This document shows, one piece after another, positions 1 to 5,569 of a stretch of 5,973 bases of DNA (position 1 is its first letter; the number at the start of each line of letters is the position of its first letter). Under the pieces are notes generated by a model. The model worked only from the letters and a program-made list of their open reading frames with translations. It searched no databases and was not told the origin of the DNA. Both the position numbers and the translations under genes were made by a program. The DNA is from SVKR01 sp963649145 (lineage in GTDB: Bacteria > Bacillota > Clostridia > Oscillospirales > Oscillospiraceae): positions 1 to 5,973 of the forward strand of contig CAVJGI010000116.1 in the NCBI GenBank assembly GCA_963649145.1. The letters are read 5' to 3'.

Positions 1-1
1 G

Positions 2-29
2 CCTTCTTTCCCCACAGGGGGAAAGAAGG
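2..29. repeat. Perfect 12-bp hairpin, intergenic
   Basis: Positions 2-13 (CCTTCTTTCCCC) are perfectly complementary to 18-29, with a four-base loop (ACAG). No T-run follows on the plus strand, so it is not a textbook terminator in that direction. It is the first of three hairpins in a row and may be the 3' end signal of a gene lying left of the window, or an intergenic structural repeat. Confidence 0.7.
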
Positions 30-48
30 TCGCGTCCCGCGGACGCGA
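30..48. repeat. GC-rich hairpin (TCGC...GCGA type), copy 1
   Basis: TCGCGTCC (30-37) pairs with GGACGCGA (41-48) across a three-base loop and is followed by AAC. It starts directly after the preceding hairpin. The pattern TCGC, variable stem, GCGA, AAC recurs at 63-83 and, slightly altered, at 1701-1720, which suggests one family of intergenic hairpins. Confidence 0.6.
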
Positions 49-62
49 AACAAATCAAATCC

Positions 63-80
63 TCGCACCCGCAGGCGCGA
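63..80. repeat. GC-rich hairpin (TCGC...GCGA type), copy 2
   Basis: TCGC (63-66) and GCGA (77-80) bracket an imperfect GC-rich core, followed by AAC as in copy 1. An 11-12 base A/T-rich linker separates it from copy 1. The stem is weaker than that of copy 1. It is listed because it shares the pattern and because the left direct repeat begins at its end. Confidence 0.4.
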
Positions 81-97
81 AACCTATTTTAACCCCT
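78..97 (+). repeat. Left copy of 20-bp direct repeat flanking the nuclease block
   Basis: This stretch matches 1682-1701 at 18 of 20 positions, including an exact 12-bp core ATTTTAACCCCT (86-97 and 1690-1701). The copies are 1,604 bp apart and bracket the AT-rich block with the nuclease gene. They could be a duplicated target, a recombination site, or two members of a dispersed intergenic repeat. Confidence 0.65.
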
Positions 98-250
98 TGT
101 ATAATGCCCGCTGAAGCAAGTGCTGCGCAAAAGCTACATAGAAAATGCATAGTAAGTTAATGCGCTGTGGACTCATCAATGAACAAAGGCTCTTGATATT
201 TGAGAAGGATAAGTCTGGTGCGGAGCCAAACTTATCCTTCTCTTTTGTAT
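98..250 (+). ncRNA. Possible small RNA between a TATAAT box and a terminator
   Basis: A perfect -10 hexamer, TATAAT, lies at 100-105, right after the left direct repeat. About 100 bases on, at 202-250, is a well-formed plus-strand terminator. No convincing coding frame lies between them: the frame opening at 145 has no clear ribosome binding site and runs through the terminator. The interval has some pairing potential, for example GCGCA (125-129) with TGCGC (161-165). A transcript of about 130 nt starting near 112 would fit. No good -35 box is visible upstream (GCGAAA at the expected place), and I do not recognise a known RNA family. It remains a weak candidate. Confidence 0.25.
202..250 (+). 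terminator. Rho-independent terminator, plus strand, facing the nuclease 3' end
   Basis: GAGAAGGATAAGT (202-214) is perfectly complementary to 230-242. The stem extends inward by TGG/CCA (216-218/226-228) after one mismatch. TTTTGTATTG follows on the plus strand, with more T-runs at 255-265. On the minus strand the hairpin is followed by AAATATC, not a U-tract, so it serves the plus strand better. It may also act as the distal end structure of the convergent nuclease transcript. Confidence 0.6.
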
Positions 251-326
251 TGACTTTTCTTTTTTGCAGTTTTCAAAACTTTGGGACGCATTTCGCGTTT
301 CTGTGTCGCTTTTTGATTCAGATTAG

Positions 327-1526
327 CTAAAAAGTTATTTGTTCGTACTGCCCACTATTTATTTTATCAGTGATTTCTTTTTTTACTTTTTGTAATGTTT
401 CTTTCAACTCCTCATCCTTTAAATATGATAGAAATTCATTCCATCCTCCAAATCGCTTTGAAATTGTTGACGGAGAGAGCAGGCGTTTTCCGTTCAATTT
501 TAAATTATCAAGTTCAGAGTATGTCAAATCAAACTCAGGCACATTTTTTACCATCTCTATAGTTACTTTTAGGAGTGAATATATGTAAACAAGCTCAGTT
601 TTTGAAAAGGAACGAGAAAGACCTGATTCTGCTCTCGTCGTACCTATGCTATCCAAAAAAGCATTGTAACTCCCCCAACGTCTTCTATAGTATGATGATT
701 TATACTCTCCTAAATAATCTAGTTCCTTTATACTTGGCTTATGGCCAAGCTTTTCAGATAATGCATAATACGAATCGATAAGCGTCTCTTTTGTAACCCC
801 TCTTTCAACATGAGGGCGATCACCGCACTCGCGTTGAAGCTTTGTGAACGGATAAGCGTGAAAGGAGTTTGCGGAAAAAGTGCTATTTTTTTTCATATCT
901 GCCAAGGTCGGTATCCTTTTGAGAAGTATCCTGACACGGGTATATTCTTTCCGCAAGTCATCATCGGAAGGCTTGATAGAAATCCTTTCATCACCCATCT
1001 CTCTAAGGAAAGTGGTGTAATTCTTGTATTTTTTTCTTATTTGATATTGCAAACGCTTGTCCAATTCGTCCCACTTGGGTGTTCTGCCTATCTTCCTTCT
1101 GAATTCCTCATACGCCTCTATAAGATCATAATCAAAATGAGGAACTTCGGGTACATCGCGAAAAATTGACGAGTACCTTTCTGGCGGAAAATCTCGCAAT
1201 TGGAAGAATTCATCAGATGAGAGCAGGATACAATTATTTGCTTTTGCCAACTCAAGCGCCGACCGGGTGAAGCTACTATTCGAAATCACTGCACATCTAT
1301 TTGCCATATATAAGCTCTTTGCGGCAACCACTTCCTGAACGCACTTGTTTCCTTGATTCTTTGTGTGGTATTTGCATTGAAAAACGTATTTCTGTCCTTT
1401 AAAAAGACCTACAATGTCTCCTCCATTGTCATTGTTTGGTGTCAAAAACAAATCAGAAAAACCTAAGGTCTGAAGTTTTTCAAGACAGACTTTTTCAAAC
1501 TCTGCGCCTTTTTGAGCGTTACTCAT
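327..1526 (-). CDS. Solitary Mrr-type PD-(D/E)XK restriction endonuclease with four HNH-associated repeats
   Basis: A predicted 399-residue DNA-cleaving enzyme. Residues 1-110 match the Mrr-type catalytic fold (restriction endonuclease-like superfamily): a GAEFE helix (7-11), GGD (35-37), then QCK (50-52), the D...QxK form of the PD-(D/E)XK site with D37, Q50 and K52 as likely catalytic residues. SNSSFT (82-87) and a following helix match the family's conserved C-terminal part. Residues ~134-178, 190-236, 247-295 and 311-370 form four degenerate repeats (long helix, G.xP, ELD, then an aromatic motif such as WGSYNAFLDSIG or FGGWNEFLSYL) resembling the homing-endonuclease-associated repeat, probably DNA-binding. 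The ATG at 1526 is chosen because GAGAGG (1535-1540) lies 8 bases upstream; a GTG at 1589 has no such site. The gene is AT-rich beside GC-rich neighbours and has no adjacent methyltransferase, so a type IV-like or selfish role is inferred. The nuclease fold is confident; target and modification dependence are unknown. Confidence 0.85.
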   Translation of the reverse strand: MSNAQKGAEFEKVCLEKLQTLGFSDLFLTPNNDNGGDIVGLFKGQKYVFQCKYHTKNQGNKCVQEVVAAKSLYMANRCAVISNSSFTRSALELAKANNCILLSSDEFFQLRDFPPERYSSIFRDVPEVPHFDYDLIEAYEEFRRKIGRTPKWDELDKRLQYQIRKKYKNYTTFLREMGDERISIKPSDDDLRKEYTRVRILLKRIPTLADMKKNSTFSANSFHAYPFTKLQRECGDRPHVERGVTKETLIDSYYALSEKLGHKPSIKELDYLGEYKSSYYRRRWGSYNAFLDSIGTTRAESGLSRSFSKTELVYIYSLLKVTIEMVKNVPEFDLTYSELDNLKLNGKRLLSPSTISKRFGGWNEFLSYLKDEELKETLQKVKKEITDKINSGQYEQITF

Positions 1527-1599
1527 TGTTGTTTCCTCTCGGATGATTCCAAATACTTCATTAGCTGTCGTAGCCGTTCCCTGTATCACTACGTTTTAA

Positions 1600-1643
1600 A
1601 TCGAGTAATACTCTATCATATCAGAGACAGAGTATTACTCGAT
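1600..1643. promoter_or_regulatory. Perfect 15-bp inverted repeat made of two dyads; likely operator of the nuclease gene
   Basis: ATCGAGTAATACTCT (1600-1614) is an exact inverted repeat of 1629-1643, with 14 bases between. Each arm itself contains an 11-bp dyad, GAGTA-N-TACTC, at 1603-1613 and 1630-1640, with centres 27 bp apart. The extended -10 box of the nuclease promoter lies in the intervening bases, so a protein bound to either or both dyads would cover the -35 region and the start point. That arrangement suits a repressor or restriction-modification controller site, but no regulator gene is visible here. As RNA it could also fold into a hairpin; no U-tract follows on either strand. 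Confidence 0.6.
1615..1623 (-). promoter_or_regulatory. Extended -10 promoter element of the nuclease gene
   Basis: The minus strand reads TGATATGAT, an extended -10 (TG-N-TATGAT; the hexamer is 1615-1620). No recognisable -35 box lies 16-18 bases upstream (ATCGAG at 17), as is common for extended -10 promoters. Transcription would start near 1608 and give a leader of about 80 bases before the ATG at 1526. The element sits exactly between two 11-bp dyads, which supports a regulated promoter. Confidence 0.45.
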
Positions 1644-1681
1644 GCCATAGACGGTGAGGAGGGACAAGTCGCGTGGCAGAC

Positions 1682-1701
1682 CAAAACCCATTTTAACCCC
1701 T
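1682..1701 (+). repeat. Right copy of 20-bp direct repeat flanking the nuclease block
   Basis: It matches 78-97 at 18 of 20 positions, with the exact core ATTTTAACCCCT at 1690-1701, and lies just downstream of the 3' end of glgP. If the DNA between the copies were removed, hairpin copy 2 would be joined through one repeat to the hairpin at 1700-1717, giving an unbroken series. Confidence 0.65.
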
Positions 1702-1717
1702 CGCCCTTGCGGGCGAG
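1700..1717 (-). terminator. Hairpin after glgP, possible weak terminator
   Basis: CTCGCCC (1700-1706) pairs with GGGCGAG (1711-1717) around a four-base loop, 13 bases beyond the glgP stop codon. On the minus strand the stem is followed by GGGGTTAAAATGGGTTTT, a poor U-tract, so termination may be inefficient. In form it belongs to the same TCGC...GCGA hairpin family seen at 30-80. Confidence 0.45.
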
Positions 1718-1730
1718 AACCCCCTTTACC

Positions 1731-4049
1731 TCAAACCCGCCAGATCTTCTCCGCGTACTCGCGCACTGCGCGGTCGGCGGAAAACTTGCCCGCGGCGGCG
1801 ATGTTCAGCAGGCACTTCCTGCCGAACGCCTCGCGGTCGGTCCAGTCGCGGAGGGCGCGCAGGCGCGTTTCCGTGTAGCTGCGGAGGTCATAGAGCACAT
1901 AGTACTGGTCCGCGCGGTTCCAGTCGATGCCGTCGAGCAGGGAGTGCCAGAGCTCGCGCAGCCCGTCGTCGGTCTCCACGGTGCCGTTCACCAGCGTGTC
2001 GACCACGCGGCGGACGCGCTCGTCCTGCTCATAGATGTCGCGGGCGCGGTAGGAATTTTTGATGCGTGTGATGTCCTCGACCGTTGCGCCGAAAATGTAT
2101 TCGTTCTCCAGCCCCGCCTGCTCCGCGATCTCGACGTTCGCGCCGTCGAGCGTGCCGAGGGTGACGGCACCGTTCAGCATCAGCTTCATGTTGCCGGTGC
2201 CGCTCGCCTCCGTGCCCGCCGGGGAGATCTGCTCGGAGATGTCCGCCGCGGGGATGATGTGCTCGGCGTAGGAGCAGTTGTAGTTTTTCACGAACACGAC
2301 CTGTAGCTTGCCGCGGACGTCCGGGTCGCGGTCGATGAGCGCGGCGACGCGGTTTACATAACGTATGATACTCTTGGCGCGGCGATAGCCCGGCGCAGCC
2401 TTTGCGCCGAAGAGGAACACGACCGGCGGCAGCTCCGTGATGCGGCCCTCCTTGACGCCGAAGTAAATGTCCATAATGGACAGCGCGTTCATCAGCTGGC
2501 GCTTATACTCGTGCAGGCGCTTGACCTGCACGTCGTAGACGGCATTCGTCGGGATCTCGACGCCCTCGTGGGCGCGGATGACGGCGGCGAGCTGCTGCTT
2601 TTTCTGGAACTTCACGCCGTGGAAGCGCGCGATGAGCGCGCTGTCGATGCTCTCTCTGAGCGCGGATAGACGGTCGAGGTCCGTAATGAATCCCTTCCAG
2701 CAGCAGTCCTCCAGCAGCGCCGTCAGCTCCGGGTTGCAGAGACCGAGCCAGCGGCGGGGCGTGATGCCGTTCGTGATGTTCAGGAATTTGTCCGGATAGA
2801 CGGCGGACCAGTCGCGGAAAATATCCTGCCGGATGATCTCGCTGTGGATGCGGGCGACGCCGTTGACATGCTCGCTCATATAGACGGAGAGGTTCGCCAT
2901 GTGCGCGGTGTTGTCACGCACTACGAAAAGCTCCGGATGCTCCGCGTGGAGGCGCTCCTCGATGCGGCAGAGAATGTCCGCGATCTCCGGCACGACGGAG
3001 CGCAGGAGGTTGAGGTCCCATTTTTCGAGCGCCTCCGCCATCACGGTGTGGTTCGTGTAGTTGAAGCAGCGCTTCGTGATGTCGAACGCGGCGTCGAAAT
3101 CGAGCCCCTCGCGCTGGAGCAGGCGGATCAGCTCCGGGATGCTCATCGCCGGGTGGGTGTCGTTCAGCTGAACGCTGACGAGCTCCGGCAGACGCGCGAG
3201 GTCGCCGCCGTGGTTTTCCTTGAACGAGCGCAGGATATCCTGAAGCGAGGCGCTGGAGAGCACATACTGCTGCTTGATGCGCAGACGCTTGCCCTCCCAC
3301 TCCGTGTCGTTCGGGTAGAGCACGCGGGTGATGTCCTCCGCCTTGTTCTTCGCGGCGAGCGCTCGTTGATAGTCCTGCGCGTTGAAGGCGTCGAAATCCA
3401 GCTCCTCCGGCGCTTCGCACTGCCAGAGGCGCAGGGTGCAGATGTTGTCGTTCCGGTAGCCGATGACGGGCACGTCGTAGGGCACGGCGAGGATGGAGTG
3501 GTCCGGGAAGCCGATGCGCACAGTGTGCTTATAGCGGCAGACGGACCACGGGTCGCCGAACTTTTCCCAGTCGTCCGCGAGCTCACGCTGGCTGCCGTGC
3601 TCGTCAAAGCTCTGGCGGAAAAGCCCGAACTTGTAGCGCAGACCGTAGCCCGTGAGGGGGATCTCCTGCGTGGCGGCGGCGTCTAAATAGCAGGCGGCGA
3701 GGCGGCCGAGACCGCCGTTGCCGAGCGCCGCGTCCTCGATCTCCTCCAGACATGCGAGGTCGACGCCCTTTTCCGCGAAAAGGCGCTTCATCTCGTCCAA
3801 AATGCCGAGGTTATAGAGATTGGAGTAAACGAGCCGCCCGATGAGATACTCGGCGGAGAAATAGTAGGCGTGGCGCGCTTCCCCGCGGCGGCGCTTGCAG
3901 TCCGACCACGTTTCGCTGATGTGCATCATCAGGACGTTCGCAAGGCTGTCATGGAGCTCCACGGCGCCGGCGTCCTCGAAGGTCATATCGTGGCGCAGCT
4001 TGAGATAGGATCTGGTTTCCGCGACGATCGCGGCGCAGTCAAGATTCAT
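1731..4049 (-). CDS. glgP: Glycogen/starch/alpha-glucan phosphorylase
   Basis: A cytoplasmic glycosyltransferase family 35 enzyme that cleaves terminal alpha-1,4-glucose from glycogen or maltodextrin with phosphate, releasing glucose-1-phosphate; it uses pyridoxal phosphate. The 772-residue length is normal for the family. Visible signatures are YFSAEYLIGR (63-72), LGNGGLGRLAAC (109-120), KRLHEYKRQ (510-518), ADISEQIS, and the cofactor signature EASGTGNMK with the expected pyridoxal-binding Lys at 622, followed by LGTLDGANVEI. No frameshift or gap is seen. The ATG at 4049 is chosen because GGGAG (4058-4062) sits 8 bases upstream. A GTG at 4064 overlaps that site, so it is unlikely. The gene is GC-rich like the CofE-like gene upstream, but a strong terminator separates them, so it probably has its own promoter. 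No other glycogen-pathway gene is in the window. Confidence 0.97.
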   Translation of the reverse strand: MNLDCAAIVAETRSYLKLRHDMTFEDAGAVELHDSLANVLMMHISETWSDCKRRRGEARHAYYFSAEYLIGRLVYSNLYNLGILDEMKRLFAEKGVDLACLEEIEDAALGNGGLGRLAACYLDAAATQEIPLTGYGLRYKFGLFRQSFDEHGSQRELADDWEKFGDPWSVCRYKHTVRIGFPDHSILAVPYDVPVIGYRNDNICTLRLWQCEAPEELDFDAFNAQDYQRALAAKNKAEDITRVLYPNDTEWEGKRLRIKQQYVLSSASLQDILRSFKENHGGDLARLPELVSVQLNDTHPAMSIPELIRLLQREGLDFDAAFDITKRCFNYTNHTVMAEALEKWDLNLLRSVVPEIADILCRIEERLHAEHPELFVVRDNTAHMANLSVYMSEHVNGVARIHSEIIRQDIFRDWSAVYPDKFLNITNGITPRRWLGLCNPELTALLEDCCWKGFITDLDRLSALRESIDSALIARFHGVKFQKKQQLAAVIRAHEGVEIPTNAVYDVQVKRLHEYKRQLMNALSIMDIYFGVKEGRITELPPVVFLFGAKAAPGYRRAKSIIRYVNRVAALIDRDPDVRGKLQVVFVKNYNCSYAEHIIPAADISEQISPAGTEASGTGNMKLMLNGAVTLGTLDGANVEIAEQAGLENEYIFGATVEDITRIKNSYRARDIYEQDERVRRVVDTLVNGTVETDDGLRELWHSLLDGIDWNRADQYYVLYDLRSYTETRLRALRDWTDREAFGRKCLLNIAAAGKFSADRAVREYAEKIWRV

Positions 4050-4092
4050 AGTTTTGTCTCCCACAATGCTGAATGTGTGTGTCTATTCTATT

Positions 4093-4110
4093 CCGGGCTC
4101 ACCCACCCGG
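4093..4110. repeat. Small inverted repeat in the glgP leader
   Basis: CCGGG (4093-4097) and CCCGG (4106-4110) are complementary, with eight bases between, and a G-T pair can extend the stem by one. It lies about 45-60 bases upstream of the glgP start codon, downstream of the candidate promoter. It could be a small leader hairpin or a protein site; nothing more can be said. Confidence 0.3.
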
Positions 4111-4124
4111 TTACTTTCCCCTAT

Positions 4125-4153
4125 ACTCTACCATTTCATCCGGAAAAAAGCAA
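4125..4153 (-). promoter_or_regulatory. Candidate glgP promoter
   Basis: On the minus strand TTGCTT (4148-4153) lies 17 bases before TAGAGT (4125-4130), and the latter is preceded by TGG, giving an extended -10 form. Transcription would begin near 4118, about 70 bases before glgP. The -35 part overlaps the T-tract of the upstream terminator, and each hexamer matches consensus only partly. An alternative -10, TAGAAT, is at 4085-4090. Confidence 0.3.
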
Positions 4154-4185
4154 CCGGCAGCGCCCGAAAATTCGGACGCCGCCGG
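4144..4185 (-). terminator. Strong rho-independent terminator of the CofE-like gene
   Basis: On the minus strand CCGGCGGCGTCCGAA (4171-4185) pairs with 4154-4168 over up to 15 bp, with two G-U pairs and a very short loop. It is followed by TTGCTTTTTT. It begins 16 bases after the stop codon of the CofE-like gene and separates that gene from glgP. Confidence 0.85.
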
Positions 4186-4201
4186 GGATTGCCGCGGAAA
4201 A

Positions 4202-5398
4202 TTATTCGTTTGTGTAGTTGTCAAAGTAGCCCTGAATGAGGATGATGGGCGTGCCCTTGTCGCCGCTGCCGCTCGTCAGGTCGCAGAGAGAGCCGATGAG
4301 GTCGGTCAGGTGGCGGGGCGTGGTGCCCTCGGAGACCATGTTGCCGACGAGACTGCTGCCGTCTTTTGCGGAGATGCGACCCTTGATCGCCTCGCGCAGC
4401 TCCTCGCCGCTGAGGTCGCTGAAGTCGTTGTCCGCGAGGTATTTCAGCTTCAGCTCGTTCGGCGTGCCGACGAGACCGGCGGTGTAGCCCGGAGAAACGA
4501 CGGGGTCCGCGAGTTCCCAGATCTTGCCGCAGGGGTCCTTGAACGCGCCGTCGCCGTAGACCATCGCCTCGATCTGCTTGCCCGTCGCGGCGGAGAGCCG
4601 GTCGCCGATCGCCTCCGCGACCTCCATGCAGTTGACCGGGAAGAGCTTGACCGTGTCCTCCGTGGCCTTGTTGCTGCCGAGCAGACCGTAGGTCGGGTTG
4701 CAGCCGCTGCCGTTCACCGGCGCGGTCATGATGTCGTCGAGCCCAAGGGCGACGCGGGCACCGCCGGCGAGCAGCAGACGCTTGCTGCGCGCGCGGGTGT
4801 GGATATCGCAGGTGATGACGGTGTCGGTGTAGTCCAGAATGCGCTGGACATGGTTTGCGAAGATGACCTCGACCTCCGCGCCCTGCGCGCGGATGAGGTC
4901 GGAGTAAAACGCAACGTAGTCCACGCCGGTGAAGGGGTGGACGGCGGAGCCGAAGTGGTGGCGGAACTGCTCCTCATTCAGCACGTCGCGGTAAGGATCG
5001 AGGTCCGCGGCGTCCACATCGTCCAGACTGACGAGGTGGTTGCCGACCTCATCGGACGGATAGGAGAGCATGAGCACGACCTTTTTGCAGCCCGCGGCGA
5101 TACCGGAGAGGCAGACGGAAAAGCGGTTGCGGCTCAGGATCGGGAAGACGACGCCGACGGTGCCGCCGCCGGTCTTTTCCCGGACGTCCGCCGCGATCTG
5201 CTCCACGGTGCAGTAGTTGCCCTGCGCGCGCGCCACGACGGACTCCGTCACGGCGACAACGTCCCGGTCGCGGGGGGTGATGAAGTTTTCCGCCATAGCC
5301 TCCAGCACGGCGTTCACGGTGATGTCGACGATATCGTCGCCCTGACGGATGATCGGCGCGCGGACGCCGCGCACGACGGTTCCCAAAAGTCTGCTCAT
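4202..5398 (-). CDS. Coenzyme F420-0:L-glutamate ligase (CofE) family protein, long clostridial form
   Basis: A 398-residue soluble protein. Its N-terminal part has the CofE pattern: a basic start, then IIRQGDDI (16-23) and DRDVVAVTESVVARAQG (44-60), equivalent to the family's GDD and 'gDvvvvtqkvvSkaeG' segments. LSYPSDEVGN (111-120) probably corresponds to the family's 'lLPeDPD' loop. Archaeal CofE, which adds glutamate to F420-0 using GTP, has about 250 residues; this protein is roughly 150 longer, with further conserved-looking segments at TCDIHTRARSKR (196-207) and NPTYGLLGSNKATED (234-248). No other F420 gene is nearby, so F420 synthesis is doubtful; an amino-acid ligase role is inferred from family membership only. 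The ATG at 5398 has AAGGGG (5407-5412) 8 bases upstream. An in-frame TTG at 5404 is too close to that site. No gene symbol is given because substrate identity is uncertain. Confidence 0.8.
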   Translation of the reverse strand: MSRLLGTVVRGVRAPIIRQGDDIVDITVNAVLEAMAENFITPRDRDVVAVTESVVARAQGNYCTVEQIAADVREKTGGGTVGVVFPILSRNRFSVCLSGIAAGCKKVVLMLSYPSDEVGNHLVSLDDVDAADLDPYRDVLNEEQFRHHFGSAVHPFTGVDYVAFYSDLIRAQGAEVEVIFANHVQRILDYTDTVITCDIHTRARSKRLLLAGGARVALGLDDIMTAPVNGSGCNPTYGLLGSNKATEDTVKLFPVNCMEVAEAIGDRLSAATGKQIEAMVYGDGAFKDPCGKIWELADPVVSPGYTAGLVGTPNELKLKYLADNDFSDLSGEELREAIKGRISAKDGSSLVGNMVSEGTTPRHLTDLIGSLCDLTSGSGDKGTPIILIQGYFDNYTNE

Positions 5399-5410
5399 GT
5401 TCAAGACCCC

Positions 5411-5476
5411 TTATATGTTATCATTAGATTCGCGCGCGGCAAATAAGCCGCAACACAACAAATTAATATAACTCAT
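5411..5476 (-). CDS. Possible 21-residue leader ORF upstream of the CofE-like gene
   Basis: An ATG at 5476 is preceded by a very strong ribosome site, GGGAGGGG (5480-5487), and opens 21 codons beginning MSYINLLCCG, with adjacent Leu-Leu and Cys-Cys. Its TAA overlaps the AAGGGG site of the next gene, so coupling would be possible. A hairpin (5436-5451) lies inside it. Against it, a good promoter at 5465-5493 would start transcription inside this ORF, so only transcripts from the distal promoter could carry it. It may be chance. Confidence 0.25.
   Translation of the reverse strand: MSYINLLCCGLFAARESNDNI
5436..5451. repeat. Small GC hairpin in the leader of the CofE-like gene
   Basis: GCGGC (5436-5440) pairs with GCCGC (5447-5451) around a six-base A/T loop. 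Either candidate minus-strand promoter would place it in the untranslated leader, about 40 bases before the start codon. No U-tract follows, so it is not a complete terminator. Confidence 0.4.
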
Positions 5477-5493
5477 TTTCCCCTCCCTGTAAA
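5465..5493 (-). promoter_or_regulatory. Proximal promoter of the CofE-like gene
   Basis: The minus strand has TTTACA (5488-5493), a 17-base spacer, then TATATT (5465-5470). Each hexamer matches the sigma-70/sigma-A consensus at five of six positions and the spacing is ideal. Transcription would start near 5458 and give a leader of about 60 bases. Confidence 0.6.
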
Positions 5494-5503
5494 TAGCTTT
5501 TTT

Positions 5504-5516
5504 GGGGAAATTCCCG
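5504..5516. promoter_or_regulatory. Palindrome GGGAA-A-TTCCC between the two minus-strand promoters
   Basis: Positions 5505-5515 form an 11-bp dyad, GGGAAATTCCC, flanked by T-runs on the plus strand. It lies about 11 bases upstream of the proximal -35 box, a place where an activator or repressor could act. The overlapping GGGGAAA (5504-5510) can instead pair with TTTCCCC at 5477-5483, which covers part of the leader ORF's ribosome site. Confidence 0.35.
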
Positions 5517-5569
5517 ATTTTTTTCAGAAACCGTAGAAAAACGCAAAAACCGCTTGCATTTTTGAATGG

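Noticed and set aside
232..326. Lys/Arg-rich minus-strand reading frame just past the nuclease stop codon, resembling a protein C-terminus
   Set aside because: It is short, has no start in this interval, and extends only slightly back into the nuclease gene before meeting a stop. It could be a gene remnant, but A-rich DNA alone yields such a sequence.
145..330. 61-codon open frame on the plus strand
   Set aside because: No clear ribosome site, Phe/Cys-rich composition from T-runs, and it reads straight through a strong terminator hairpin at 202-242.
1527..1589. GTG start 21 codons upstream of the nuclease ATG
   Set aside because: No ribosome site precedes it, whereas the ATG at 1526 has GAGAGG at a proper distance and opens directly into the family's N-terminal helix.
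1600..1643. Inverted repeat read as a terminator or an insertion-sequence end
   Set aside because: No U-tract follows on either strand, and no matching inverted copy is seen at the left side of the AT-rich block. A regulatory reading fits better because a promoter element lies in the gap.
1512..2306. 264-residue open frame on the plus strand spanning the nuclease start and the end of glgP
   Set aside because: It crosses the nuclease promoter region and runs antisense to glgP, with no recognisable domain. It is a shadow of the GC-rich glgP frame. The same applies to the plus-strand frame at 2844-3686.
4073..5446. 457-residue open frame on the plus strand opposite the CofE-like gene
   Set aside because: Its low-complexity Ala/Val/Arg/Asp/Glu-rich composition is typical of the reverse complement of GC-rich coding DNA. 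The minus-strand frame has family motifs, a ribosome site and a terminator.
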